Assembly (NCBI RefSeq): GCF_036345995.1
Contig: NZ_CP107796.1
Coordinates: 5,456,001-5,520,000, forward strand
Reading direction: 5' to 3'
DNA from: Streptomyces sp. NBC_00557
GTDB lineage: Bacteria > Actinomycetota > Actinomycetes > Streptomycetales > Streptomycetaceae
DNA length: 64,000 nucleotides
Shown: one piece after another, positions 55,936 through 64,000 of the stretch
Layout of the letters: every line of letters begins with the position of its first letter
Numbering within the stretch: position 1 is the stretch's first letter
Notes under the pieces: generated by a model
Told to the model about the DNA's origin: nothing
What the model saw: the letters and a program-made list of their open reading frames with translations, nothing else
Database searches by the model: none
Made by a program: the position numbers and the translations under genes

Positions 55936-56858
55936 AGGAGCCCCGCCGCCGCCAGGAACTTCCCCACCCGCTCCACCTCGTCCCCGGACAGCGGCACCTG
56001 CGGCTCCGCCGTGACCGCGCAGTCGATGACCCCCCGCAGGTGCAGCGCCGCCTTGAACGCGCCCAGCGCCGACGAGCTGCCGCCCATCCGGGCCGGATCC
56101 CCGACCGCGACCATCCCGAACAGCGCGCACAGCCGCTCCTGCTCGGCCCGCGCGCCCTCGAAGTCGCCGGCGCGGCACAGCCGGTACAGCCGCACGTACC
56201 CGTGCGGGTCGACGTTGGCCAGGCCCGGCACCGCCCCGTCGGCGCCCAGCGTCAGCGCCGAGTCCACGACCAGCTCCGAGCCGGTGAGCGCGCTGAACCC
56301 GGGGTGCGCGCGGGCGCCGGTGACGATCTCGCGGAAGGCGCCCAGGTCGCCGCTGGAGTCCTTGATCCCGGCCAGCACCCGGTCGGCGGCCAGGCCCAGC
56401 ACCACCTCGGCGGGCAGCTTGGTGTGCACGGCGACGGGGATGTCGTACGCGATGACCGGCACGTCGGACGCGGCGGCGATCCGGCGGTAGTGGTGGATGA
56501 TCTCGGAGCGGTGGGTGCGGGCGTAGAACGGGGCCGTGACGACCACCGCCTCCGCTCCGGCCGCCGTCACCGCCGCGACGTGCTCCAGCACCCGCGGTGT
56601 CGTCATGTCGATGGCGCCGGCGAGGACCGGCAGCTGACCGCCGACATGGGCCACCACCGCCTCCACCACCTGCCGGCGCTGCCGGTCCGTGAGGAACGCG
56701 GCCTCGGACGTCGACCCGAGCAGGAACAGCCCGTGCACCCCGCCCTCCACCAGATGGCCGACCAGCCTGAGCAGCGAGGGCACGTCCACCTCGCGGTCCG
56801 GCGTCAGGGGCGTGCAGACGGGCGGGACGACACCGGTCAGCGGGGCGGGGAAGGGCAT
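55932..56858 (-). CDS. DapA/NanA-superfamily lyase, probably N-acetylneuraminate lyase
   Basis: A 308-residue class I aldolase. The Schiff-base lysine is Lys166 in AGIKDSSGD and the catalytic tyrosine is Tyr138 in IAYDIP. GSTSEAAFLT at 48-57 replaces the DHDPS GTTGES loop, so it is not the essential dapA. Its position as last gene of an ABC-transporter operon facing a sialidase favours sialic acid cleavage to N-acetylmannosamine and pyruvate. It starts one base after the upstream ATPase gene stop. KDG-type aldolases remain alternatives. Confidence 0.78.
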   Translation of the reverse strand: MPFPAPLTGVVPPVCTPLTPDREVDVPSLLRLVGHLVEGGVHGLFLLGSTSEAAFLTDRQRRQVVEAVVAHVGGQLPVLAGAIDMTTPRVLEHVAAVTAAGAEAVVVTAPFYARTHRSEIIHHYRRIAAASDVPVIAYDIPVAVHTKLPAEVVLGLAADRVLAGIKDSSGDLGAFREIVTGARAHPGFSALTGSELVVDSALTLGADGAVPGLANVDPHGYVRLYRLCRAGDFEGARAEQERLCALFGMVAVGDPARMGGSSSALGAFKAALHLRGVIDCAVTAEPQVPLSGDEVERVGKFLAAAGLL

Positions 56859-56859
56859 G

Positions 56860-57873
56860 TCAGGGCTCCTGGCGTGCTAGGTCTGCTAGGTCTCGGGTCG
56901 ATTCCTCCTCCTGCACAGGATGGTGGCACCGGTAGCGGTGTCCGGGCCGTGACGCGGCCGAGAAGTCCGGCATCGCCTCGGCGCACCGCCCGTCCGCCTT
57001 CCAGCAGCGGGTGCGGAACGGGCAGCCGCTGGGCGGCCGGGTCGCCGAGGGCACCGGGCCGGTCAGCGGGATCGGGTCGATCGGGTCCAGCAGGCCGGGC
57101 GTGGCGGAGAACAGGGCGCGGGTGTACGGGTGCCGGGCGGCGCCGGTGACCCGGTCGGCCGGGGTCTCCTCCACGATCCGGCCCAGGTACATGGTGATCA
57201 CCCGGTCGCTCATCCGCCGTACCGTCTGGATGTCGTGCGAGACGAACACCAGGGCGAGCCCGAGGCGCTCCTTCAGGTCCAGCAGGAGATTGAGGATCTG
57301 CGCGCGGACCGACACGTCGAGCGCGCTGGTCGGCTCGTCGGCGACGACCAGCGCCGGGTCCAGGGCGAGCGCGCGGGCGATGGCGACGCGCTGCCGCTGG
57401 CCGCCGGAGAGCTGACCGGGCAGGGCGTCCGCGAGGGCCCCGGGGAGGCCGACGAGCGCCATCAACTCCCGTACCCTGTCCTCCCGTTCGGGCCGCGTGC
57501 CGCGCTGGTGCACGTCCAGCGGGTCGCGCAGGATCCGCCGCACCGTCAGCCGCCGGTTCAGCGCCGTCGACGGGTCCTGGAAGACCATGCCGACGCCCGC
57601 GCCGACGGTGACCCGGCGCTCGGCGGGCGGCATCGTCCACAGGTCCCGCCCGCGGAAGGCCACCGTCCCGGACGTCGGCGGCTGCACGCCGACCAGCACC
57701 CGCGCCAGCGTCGACTTCCCGCACCCGGACTCGCCCACCACGCCCACCGTTTCCCCGGCGGCCACGGTGAGGTCGGCGCCGGTCAGGGCGTACACCCGGT
57801 CCCGGCGGAACAGGCCGCCGCTGCGGGCCTTGTGCACGACATGGACGTCCCGGACCTCGACGACGGCGTTCAC
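56860..57873 (-). CDS. oligopeptide-type ABC transporter ATPase (OppF-like)
   Basis: A 337-residue ABC ATPase with Walker A GESGCGKS (47-54), signature LSGGQRQRVAIA, Walker B VVADEPTSALDVS and H-loop VSHD. The C-terminal oligopeptide extension has the cysteine cluster CPFRTRCWKADGRC and CHHP, a possible Fe-S or structural site. It forms the second ATPase for the transporter with the fused permease-ATPase upstream, whose stop it overlaps. In Corynebacterium glutamicum a similar four-gene set (SiaEFGI) imports sialic acid. Confidence 0.88.
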   Translation of the reverse strand: MNAVVEVRDVHVVHKARSGGLFRRDRVYALTGADLTVAAGETVGVVGESGCGKSTLARVLVGVQPPTSGTVAFRGRDLWTMPPAERRVTVGAGVGMVFQDPSTALNRRLTVRRILRDPLDVHQRGTRPEREDRVRELMALVGLPGALADALPGQLSGGQRQRVAIARALALDPALVVADEPTSALDVSVRAQILNLLLDLKERLGLALVFVSHDIQTVRRMSDRVITMYLGRIVEETPADRVTGAARHPYTRALFSATPGLLDPIDPIPLTGPVPSATRPPSGCPFRTRCWKADGRCAEAMPDFSAASRPGHRYRCHHPVQEEESTRDLADLARQEP

Positions 57874-59852
57874 TGCAGGGCCCCCTCCACGGATACGGCC
57901 GGATGGTGGCAGGCGGCCGTGTGGGCGGCCGTACCGGTGAGGACGGGCGCCCGGTCGCGGCACACCTCGGTCGCCAGCGGGCAGCGGCCGGCGAAGCGGC
58001 AGCCCGCCGGGAAGTCGGCCGGGGCGGGGACGACCCCCTTGATCTGCGTCATCCGCTCCTCGGCCGACTCCAGCGACAGCACGCTGCCGAGCAGCCCGCG
58101 CGTGTAGTGGTGGGCCGGCGCCGCCACCAGCTCGGCGGTCACCCCGCTCTCCACGATCTGCCCGCCGTACATCACCACCACCCGGTCGGTGACGTCGGCG
58201 ACCAGCGCCAGATCATGCGAGACCAGGATCAGCGCGAACCCCAGCTCCTCGCGCAGCCGCAGCAGCAGCTCCATCACCTGGGCCTGCACGGTGACGTCGA
58301 GGGCGGTCGTCGGCTCGTCGGCGACGATCAGCCGGGGTTCGCGGGACAGCGCCATGGCGATCAGCACCCGCTGCCGCTGCCCGCCGGACAGCTCGTGCGG
58401 ATAGCTGCGCAGCGTGCGCTCCGGGTCCAGGCCGACCAGCTCCAGCAGCTCGGCCGGACCGCGCCGGCCGCCCCGCCGGACCAGCTGCTTCAGCTGGGCG
58501 CGGATCGTCATCGCCGGGTTCAGCGAGGACAGGGCGTCCTGGTAGACCATCGCCATCTCGTGCCCGAGCAGCCGCCGCCGCACCCGCATCGGCTCGGCGA
58601 GCAGCTCCCGCTGCCGGAACCGCACCTGGCCGCCGACCCGCGCACCCCGCGGCTGGAGCCCCATGACGGTGAGCGCGGTCAGCGACTTCCCGCAGCCCGA
58701 CTCGCCCACCAGACCGAGCACTTCACCCGGGTACACCTCGAAGCCGACCCCGGCGACGACGTCCACGCCCCGGTGCCGGTCCGGGAAGCCGATGGTGAGG
58801 TTCTCCACGGCGAGCACCGGCTGCGCGGAGGCGTCGGGGCGGGGCCGGGCGCGGGCGCGCAGCCGCCGGGCGGCCTCGGTCAGGCCGGGCAGCCGCAGCA
58901 CCTCGCCGCTGCCGGGCTCGGGGGTCTGCAGCCGGTCGGCCGCAGGCGCACCTTCCGGGGGAGCCTCCACCTCCCGGGGCGCCGGCGCCGCCCACGCGTC
59001 CGACAGCCCCTCGGAGAGGATGTTCAGCGACAGCACGGTCAGCAGGATCAGCAGCCCGGGGAAGACGGTCGCCCACCAGCCGCCGGTCAGCACCATGTTC
59101 TTGCCGTCGGCGATGACACTGCCCCAGGACGGGTCCGGCGGCCGGACCCCGGCGCCGATGAAGGACAGCGACGCCTCGAACACGATGGCCTCGGCGACCT
59201 GCACCGTGCAGAACACCAGCACCGGGGCGGCGCAGTTGACGGCCACGTGCCGCAGCACGATGTGCGGGGTGCGGGCGCCGATGACCCGCTCGGCGGTGAC
59301 GTAGTCCTCGCCGTACTGGTCGAGGACGTTCGCCCGGACGACCCGGGCGACGGGCGGCGTGAACAGGAAGGCGATGGCGCAGATCAGCACCCCGATCCCG
59401 CCGCCGAACACCGCGACCAGCACGGCCGCGAGCGCGATGCCCGGGAACGCCATGACCACGTCCAGGCAGCGCATCAGCGTCTCGTCGACCGCCTTGCGGG
59501 AGGTGGCCGCGAGCGCGCCGAGCAGGGCGCCGGCGACCAGGGCGAGCGCGGTCGCGCCCAGCCCGATCGCCAGCGACCACCGGGCGCCGTACATCAGCCG
59601 GCTCAGGATGTCCCGGCCGAGGCTGTCCTGCCCCAGCCAGTGCGCGGCGGAGGGATGCCCGGAGCCGCCGGCCGGCTCCTGCTGGTCGAGGGGATCGTCC
59701 GGGGCGAGCAGCGGGGCGAGTACGGCGACGAGGAGGACGACGGCCAGGAAGCAGACGGCGGCCTTCGACAGCGGCGGCAGCCGGCGCCAGGCCCGCAGCC
59801 GGACGCCGCCGGGCCGGGAGAGCCGCTCGGCAAGAGGCGCGCGTGTGACCAT
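57870..59852 (-). CDS. ABC transporter permease-ATPase fusion (OppC-OppD)
   Basis: A 660-residue protein that joins an OppC-type permease (about 1-290, with the EAA loop AERVIGARTPHIVLRH) and an OppD-type ATPase. The linker (about 291-345) is Pro/Glu/Ala-rich. The ATPase has Walker A GESGCGKS (383-390), LSGGQRQRVLIAMALS and VADEPTTALDVT. Such fusions are known in actinobacteria, including the sialic acid transporter of Corynebacterium. Its start overlaps the OppB stop by one base, within a tightly packed operon. Confidence 0.9.
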   Translation of the reverse strand: MVTRAPLAERLSRPGGVRLRAWRRLPPLSKAAVCFLAVVLLVAVLAPLLAPDDPLDQQEPAGGSGHPSAAHWLGQDSLGRDILSRLMYGARWSLAIGLGATALALVAGALLGALAATSRKAVDETLMRCLDVVMAFPGIALAAVLVAVFGGGIGVLICAIAFLFTPPVARVVRANVLDQYGEDYVTAERVIGARTPHIVLRHVAVNCAAPVLVFCTVQVAEAIVFEASLSFIGAGVRPPDPSWGSVIADGKNMVLTGGWWATVFPGLLILLTVLSLNILSEGLSDAWAAPAPREVEAPPEGAPAADRLQTPEPGSGEVLRLPGLTEAARRLRARARPRPDASAQPVLAVENLTIGFPDRHRGVDVVAGVGFEVYPGEVLGLVGESGCGKSLTALTVMGLQPRGARVGGQVRFRQRELLAEPMRVRRRLLGHEMAMVYQDALSSLNPAMTIRAQLKQLVRRGGRRGPAELLELVGLDPERTLRSYPHELSGGQRQRVLIAMALSREPRLIVADEPTTALDVTVQAQVMELLLRLREELGFALILVSHDLALVADVTDRVVVMYGGQIVESGVTAELVAAPAHHYTRGLLGSVLSLESAEERMTQIKGVVPAPADFPAGCRFAGRCPLATEVCRDRAPVLTGTAAHTAACHHPAVSVEGALQ

Positions 59853-60808
59853 CAGCCCGCCCTCAGACGTGGATTGACCAGCAGATACAGGATGTCGATG
59901 ACGAGGTTGACGACGACGAACCCGGTGGCCGTGGTCAGGACCACGCCCTGCACCACCGCCGGGTCGCCGTTCTGCACGGCGTCGATCATCAGCTTGCCCA
60001 TGCCGGGCAGCGAGAAGATCGTCTCGATGACGACGGCGCCGCCGAGCAGATAGCCGACCCGCAGCCCGAGCACGGTCAGCGGATTGACCAGGGCGTTGCG
60101 CAGCACGTTCCGGCCGACGACGACCCACGGCGGCAGCCCGCTGCCGATCGCCGTCCGGACGTAGTCCTTGTCCAGCTCCTCCACCACCGAGGTCCGCACG
60201 ATCCTCGTCAGCTGGGCGGCCACCGGCAGGGAGAGCGCGAAGGCGGGCAACGCCATGGTCCTCAGCCAGCCGGTGAGCGAGTCGGCCGGGTTGATGTAAC
60301 CGCCGGTCGGGAACCAGCCCCGGTCCACCGCCAGGTACTGGATCATCAGCAGCGCCAGCCAGAAGCCCGGGGCGGCGACCCCGACCAGCGAGACGACGCG
60401 GATCACCTGGTCCGGGATCCGGTCCCGGTACACGGCGGCCGTCACCCCGCCCAGCAGCGCCAGCACCACCGCGAGGGCCAGGCCGAGGAAGGTCAGCTGG
60501 AGGGTGAGCGGCAGCGCGGTGGTGACCTGGTCGGCCACCGGCGCGCGGGTCAGGGCGCTGGTGCCGAGGTCGCCGTGGAGGAGGGCGCCGACGAAGTGGA
60601 CGTACCGCACCAGGAGCGGATCGAGCAGGCCGTTGCGCTCCCGGAAGTCGTGCAGCTGCTGCGGGGTCGGATTGGCGCCCTGGAAGAACGCGGACGCGGG
60701 ATCGACGTCCGAGAACCGCATCACCAGGAACACGAACAGCACGATTCCGAGCATCAGCGGCACGAGCAGGGCGATACGCCGGAGCAGGATCCGTGCGACG
60801 GCCGTCAT
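59852..60808 (-). CDS. ABC transporter permease (OppB-type)
   Basis: A 318-residue inner-membrane permease with about six helices. The first helix is LLVPLMLGIVLFVFLVMRFS; the EAA-type loop is YVRTAIGSGLPPWVVVGRNV. It pairs with the fused permease downstream. It begins 4 bp after the binding-protein gene. Confidence 0.9.
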   Translation of the reverse strand: MTAVARILLRRIALLVPLMLGIVLFVFLVMRFSDVDPASAFFQGANPTPQQLHDFRERNGLLDPLLVRYVHFVGALLHGDLGTSALTRAPVADQVTTALPLTLQLTFLGLALAVVLALLGGVTAAVYRDRIPDQVIRVVSLVGVAAPGFWLALLMIQYLAVDRGWFPTGGYINPADSLTGWLRTMALPAFALSLPVAAQLTRIVRTSVVEELDKDYVRTAIGSGLPPWVVVGRNVLRNALVNPLTVLGLRVGYLLGGAVVIETIFSLPGMGKLMIDAVQNGDPAVVQGVVLTTATGFVVVNLVIDILYLLVNPRLRAG

Positions 60809-60812
60809 GCCG

Positions 60813-62453
60813 TCAGGCCCATTTCGCCTGGAGCAGGTTGATGCCCGGGTACGGCTGGGCCCTTATCCCGGTGAGCTTGCGGGGATCCCAGGCGGTCATC
60901 AGCTCGTTGTGCACCACCGGGTAGAGCACGGCCTGCTCGGCGACGACGTCGATGTAGTCCTGGATCATCGCCTTCTTCTTCTGCGGGTCCGGCTCCCGGG
61001 TCGCCCGGTCCATGTCCTTGAAGAGCTGCCTGGCGACGGGGTCGTCGGCCCACCGGGTGTACTGCATCCACAGGTTCTGCGGCCCGTAGTTGTAGTGCAT
61101 GATCAGGTCGGCGTCGAGCCCGAACTGATTGGGGTTGGATGCGGCGGCGACGACCTGGTAGTCCTGCTTCTGGTCCATCTTGGTGAACACGGCCGTGGTC
61201 TCCTGCGGCGCCAGCGTCGTGTGCACGCCGACGGCGTCCCAGGAGGCCTTGATGGTCGGCAGGCAGTCGACGATCCAGCTGACGTTGACCGCGAGGATCT
61301 CGACATTGAGGTCGCTCACCCCGGCGGCCTTGAGGAGGGCCTCGGCCTTGTCGGGGTCGTAGTCGTAGACGGTCCGGGCCCGCCGGTAGGCGGGGTTGCC
61401 CTCGTTGAGGAACGAGGACGCGGGCCTGCCGTGCCCCTTGAGGGCGACCCGCACCATCTTCTCGGTGTCGATGGCGTAGTGCAGGGCCTGCCGCACCCGC
61501 ACGTCGTCGAAGGGCTTGTGCCGGGTGTTGAACATCAGGAACAGGTTGTTCATCCCGGCGCCGCCGGCGACCTTCAGTCCGCTCTGCTCCAGCCGCGCGA
61601 TGTTGGCGTAGGGGATGTTGTCGGCGATCTGCGCCCCCGCGTCCGACCCGGAGATCTTCGCGACGCGCGGCGCGGCGTCGACGATGGTCAGCCAGTTCAT
61701 GCGCTTGAAGGCGGGCGGGCGCGGGCCGTTGTAGCCGGCGTACGCCTCGAAGGCGGTGTTGGACTTCGGGTGGTGCGCGGTCTGCCGGTACGGTCCCGAG
61801 CCGACCGCCAGCCCCTTGATCGCGTCGTCCCAGGCGCCGGGCTTGGAGAAGACGTGCTGCGGCATGATCTTGGCCAGCGTGAGCCGGGAAAGCCCGTCCG
61901 GGAAGGGGAACTTGAGCACCAGCTCGACGGTGCGCGCGTCGACCTTCCGGACGCGGTCCAGCCAGCTTGCGAAGAAGCCCTTGGCGAGGGTCTGGGTCTT
62001 CGGGTCGAGGATCCGGTCGAAGACGAACACGACGTCGTCGGCGGTGACGGGCTTGCCGTCGTGGAAGGTGGCGCCGGAGCGCAGCGTGAACCGCCAGGTG
62101 GTGGCGTTCGGGTCCTTCGGCACCTCGGTGCCGAGCGCCGGATACGGCACCCGGGTGATCGGGTCGGTGTCCAGCAGCCCCTCGTAGATGTGGTTGTTGG
62201 CGGCCATGCAGAACGCCGACGCCGTCTGCGTCGGATCCCAGCTGCCGTCGTTGCCGTAGCCGATCACGGCGGTCAGCGTCCGGTCCTTCCCGCTGCCCCC
62301 GCCCCCGGTGTCGTTCGTCGACTGCGGCCCGGCCGAGCACGCGGTCAGCGCCGGCGGCAGCAGAGCGGCCGCGCCGAGCGCACCGGTGCAAGTGAGGAAC
62401 TGCCGGCGGCGCGGTGCCGATACGCCGGGCTCGGGTGTCACGTCGTCGCGCAC
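60813..62453 (-). CDS. ABC transporter substrate-binding lipoprotein (family 5)
   Basis: A 546-residue extracytoplasmic solute-binding protein of the oligopeptide type. The N terminus has a Tat-like RRRQFL (15-20) and a lipobox LTAC with Cys39, so it is probably exported folded and lipid-anchored. The mature domain has the family 5 signature (SGATFHDGKPVTADDVVF). It is the first gene of the transporter-lyase operon and follows a strong promoter and palindrome. The ligand, probably sialic acid, is inferred from context. Confidence 0.85.
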   Translation of the reverse strand: MRDDVTPEPGVSAPRRRQFLTCTGALGAAALLPPALTACSAGPQSTNDTGGGGSGKDRTLTAVIGYGNDGSWDPTQTASAFCMAANNHIYEGLLDTDPITRVPYPALGTEVPKDPNATTWRFTLRSGATFHDGKPVTADDVVFVFDRILDPKTQTLAKGFFASWLDRVRKVDARTVELVLKFPFPDGLSRLTLAKIMPQHVFSKPGAWDDAIKGLAVGSGPYRQTAHHPKSNTAFEAYAGYNGPRPPAFKRMNWLTIVDAAPRVAKISGSDAGAQIADNIPYANIARLEQSGLKVAGGAGMNNLFLMFNTRHKPFDDVRVRQALHYAIDTEKMVRVALKGHGRPASSFLNEGNPAYRRARTVYDYDPDKAEALLKAAGVSDLNVEILAVNVSWIVDCLPTIKASWDAVGVHTTLAPQETTAVFTKMDQKQDYQVVAAASNPNQFGLDADLIMHYNYGPQNLWMQYTRWADDPVARQLFKDMDRATREPDPQKKKAMIQDYIDVVAEQAVLYPVVHNELMTAWDPRKLTGIRAQPYPGINLLQAKWA

Positions 62454-62500
62454 GGGTCCTCCAACGAGTCTGGGAGCGGGAGGGTGAGGCGGGGTGAGAG

Positions 62501-62525
62501 ATACGACGTCCTACGTCCTACGTCC
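62501..62525. promoter_or_regulatory. operator candidate of the sialic acid-type operon
   Basis: Three 7-bp units of ACGTCCT (62506, 62513, 62520) form overlapping palindromes, the clearest being GACGT-CCT-ACGTC at 62505-62517. The block lies just downstream of the promoter start point, a usual position for a repressor site. No regulator gene is in the window. Confidence 0.5.
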
Positions 62526-62538
62526 GGCCGGTAGCGCG

Positions 62539-62567
62539 ACCATAGGAGGGGGCGTGGGGGTGGTCAA
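62539..62567 (-). promoter_or_regulatory. strong sigma-70-type promoter of the transporter operon
   Basis: On the minus strand TTGACC (62567-62562), 17 bp, then TATGGT (62544-62539). This is one of the best consensus matches in the window. The start point would be near 62532, about 80 nt before the substrate-binding gene. Confidence 0.75.
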
Positions 62568-62751
62568 GACGGCGTACACGGATGGGTGAGCCGCCAGAGG
62601 TCCGCACCACTGACGGCTCCGACTCCCGTTCGCCCGCCGGAAACCGGCGAGCTCGCGACCCGGCCCGCACGCGACCCCGACCCGCGTGAACGGCCTCTCC
62701 GGGTCCGGAGTGCTTGCCGCCCCGCCGAGCGGATGGGCGACAATGGGCTCC

Positions 62752-62880
62752 ATGACTCTGTTCCGCGACGGCATCGTGCTGCGCACCCGGATGCCGGGTG
62801 AGGCGGACCGGATCATGCTGGGCTGTTCCGGGGGGCGACCCCCGGGCCCCCGGCCGGTGGGATGCGGGGGGCGGCTGTGA
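62752..62880 (+). pseudogene. truncated duplicate of the recO 5' end
   Basis: A 42-codon frame starting MTLFRDGIVLRTRMPGEADR that copies the first 23 or so codons of recO and then leaves the family. It ends at TGA 62878-62880, overlapping the intact recO GTG at 62877. The recO-like promoter GACAAT with 7-nt spacing lies before this copy, not before the intact one. It is probably a partial tandem duplication. Confidence 0.8.
62828..62845 (+). repeat. GC hairpin between the recO copies
   Basis: CCGGGGG at 62828-62834 pairs with CCCCCGG at 62839-62845 over a GCGA loop. It lies in the 55-bp G/C-rich segment joining the truncated copy and intact recO. Confidence 0.6.
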
Positions 62881-63623
62881 GCCTGTTCCGGGATGACGGC
62901 ATCGTGCTGCGCACCCAGAAACTCGGTGAGGCGGACCGGATCATCACGCTGCTCACGCGCGGTCACGGGCGGGTGCGGGCGGTGGCCCGGGGCGTGCGGC
63001 GGACGAAGTCGAAGTTCGGGGCACGGCTGGAGCCGTTCTCCCACGTCGACGTGCAGTTCTTCGCGCGGGGGAGCGAGCTGGTCGGGCGGGGGCTGCCGCT
63101 GTGCACGCAGAGTGAGACCATCGCGCCGTACGGCGGCGGGATCGTCACCGACTACGCGCGCTACACCGCCGGGACGGCCATGCTGGAGACCGCCGAGCGG
63201 TTCACCGACCACGAGGGCGAGCCGGCCGTCCAGCAGTACCTGCTGCTCGTGGGCGCCCTGCGGACCCTCGCCCGGGGCGAGCACGCGCCCCATCTCGTGC
63301 TCGACGCCTTCCTGCTCCGCTCCCTCGCCGTGAACGGCTACGCCCCGAGCTTCAGCGACTGCGCCAAGTGCGGCATGCCCGGACCGAACCGGTTCTTCTC
63401 GGTGGCCTCCGGCGGCTCCGTCTGCGCCGACTGCCGGGTGCCCGGCAGTGTCGTACCGTCGCCGCAGACCCTGGTGCTGCTCGGCGCGCTGCTTACGGGA
63501 GACTGGGAGACGGCGGACGCCTGCGAGGCGCGGTACGTCCGCGAGGGCAGCGGGCTGGTGTCCGCCTACCTGCACTGGCATCTGGAGCGCGGGCTGCGCT
63601 CGCTCAGATACGTCGAGAAGTAG
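62877..63623 (+). CDS. recO: DNA repair protein RecO
   Basis: A 248-residue RecF-pathway protein that loads RecA and anneals SSB-coated strands. The N-terminal OB fold has LFRDDGIVLRTQKLGEADRI, then GHGRVRAVARGVRR. A zinc-binding cluster, CAKCGMPG and CADCRVPG, lies in the C-terminal half. The start is GTG 62877, overlapping the TGA of a truncated copy of its own 5' end; its original promoter probably lies before that copy. It precedes uppS by 39 bp. Confidence 0.94.
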   Translation: MSLFRDDGIVLRTQKLGEADRIITLLTRGHGRVRAVARGVRRTKSKFGARLEPFSHVDVQFFARGSELVGRGLPLCTQSETIAPYGGGIVTDYARYTAGTAMLETAERFTDHEGEPAVQQYLLLVGALRTLARGEHAPHLVLDAFLLRSLAVNGYAPSFSDCAKCGMPGPNRFFSVASGGSVCADCRVPGSVVPSPQTLVLLGALLTGDWETADACEARYVREGSGLVSAYLHWHLERGLRSLRYVEK

Positions 63624-63662
63624 TCCGCTCCGGTAACGAAGCAAGAGGGAGACGAGGAGCAC

Positions 63663-64000
63663 ATGGCCGTACGCGGGATCCTGGGGCGCCAGCGGCGCGA
63701 GTACAAGGCGCCGGAGCCGCACCCGTCGGGTGCGCGCGCGCCGAAGCTCCCGGGGGAGCTGGTCCCGAACCATGTGGCGATCGTCATGGACGGCAACGGC
63801 CGGTGGGCGAAGGAGCGCGGGCTGCCCCGCACCGAGGGGCACAAGGTCGGCGCCGAGCGGGTGCTCGACGTGCTTCAGGGCTCCATCGAGATCGGCGTCC
63901 GCAACATCTCCCTGTACGCCTTCTCCACCGAGAACTGGAAGCGGTCGCCCGACGAGGTCCGCTTCCTGATGAACTTCAACCGCGACTTCATCCGCAAGAC
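63663..64000 (+). CDS. uppS: isoprenyl (undecaprenyl) diphosphate synthase, 3' end outside window
   Basis: The first 112 codons of a cis-prenyltransferase that builds the C55 lipid carrier for cell-wall synthesis. The diphosphate-binding DGNGRW motif is at 43-48 and the expected [12 protein letters not shown] segment follows. The ATG at 63663 follows GAGGAG. The frame is open at the right edge. It lies directly downstream of recO, as is usual in Streptomyces. Confidence 0.93.
   Translation, partial: MAVRGILGRQRREYKAPEPHPSGARAPKLPGELVPNHVAIVMDGNGRWAKERGLPRTEGHKVGAERVLDVLQGSIEIGVRNISLYAFSTENWKRSPDEVRFLMNFNRDFIRK

Noticed and set aside
59852..60128. Longer start of the permease-ATPase fusion
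   Set aside because: The upstream part is an Arg-rich out-of-frame shadow of the permease gene; ATG 59852 gives the normal permease N terminus.

Overview
The window is chromosomal DNA from a Streptomyces (or a very close actinomycete). The evidence is very high GC with strong G/C at third codon positions, frequent GTG starts, 4-bp stop/start overlaps, Tat and lipoprotein signals, and the core gene order holA - rpsT - lepA - hemW - hrcA - dnaJ - rsmE - phoH - ybeY - era - leuA - recO - uppS. There are no rRNA or tRNA genes, no CRISPR array and no biosynthetic cluster. One insertion sequence is present.

1-9.5 kb: the end of an unrecognised gene, then a DegV fatty-acid-binding protein, comEA and comEC (DNA-uptake type), an arylamine N-acetyltransferase, a small hypothetical gene, an IS982-family element with intact ends, and holA (DNA polymerase III delta).
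9.5-21 kb: rpsT facing lepA, an acyl-CoA synthetase, an ATPase/PP2C signalling phosphatase, hemW, a Uma2 nuclease that runs into a DUF3097 gene, an MBL hydrolase, and the heat-shock pair hrcA-dnaJ behind a CIRCE operator.
22-30.5 kb: nitronate monooxygenase, rsmE, a VOC protein, a lipoprotein, a tricorn-like protease, a HIT protein, an RNase Z-like hydrolase and adenosine deaminase.
30.5-45.7 kb: an MFS exporter; a D-glucarate catabolic pair (kdgD, gudD) with a PfkB kinase; phoH-ybeY-CorC-YjbR; an LD-carboxypeptidase; an MFS/XRE divergent pair; a cytidine-deaminase-like remnant; an amtB-glnK pair with a GlnR-like box; and era.
45.8-54.6 kb: an XRE regulator divergent from an NAD-dependent epimerase, a beta-glucosidase with its transporter, a protealysin-type M4 protease with an emfourin-type inhibitor, leuA behind a Leu-rich leader peptide, and a TerB-like protein.
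54.7-64 kb: a secreted sialidase facing a five-gene operon (solute-binding protein, permease, permease-ATPase fusion, ATPase, NanA/DapA-type lyase) that looks like a sialic acid uptake and cleavage unit, then recO with a partial duplication of its own 5' end, and the start of uppS.

The most interesting signals are regulatory or structural. (i) TTGTCAGTG-N8-nAnnnT promoters, the PafBC/RecA-NDp DNA-damage type, lie before phoH and holA. (ii) The 5' end of recO is tandemly duplicated, which separates the intact gene from its probable leaderless promoter. (iii) amtB-glnK lacks glnD but carries four GlnR-like half sites at 11-bp spacing. (iv) The sialic acid operon has a near-consensus promoter with a palindromic operator just after the start point. 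(v) gudD carries a hairpin-containing in-frame insertion. (vi) An M4 protease sits beside its probable inhibitor. (vii) Several genes show a -10 hexamer exactly 6-7 nt before the start codon, suggesting leaderless mRNAs.
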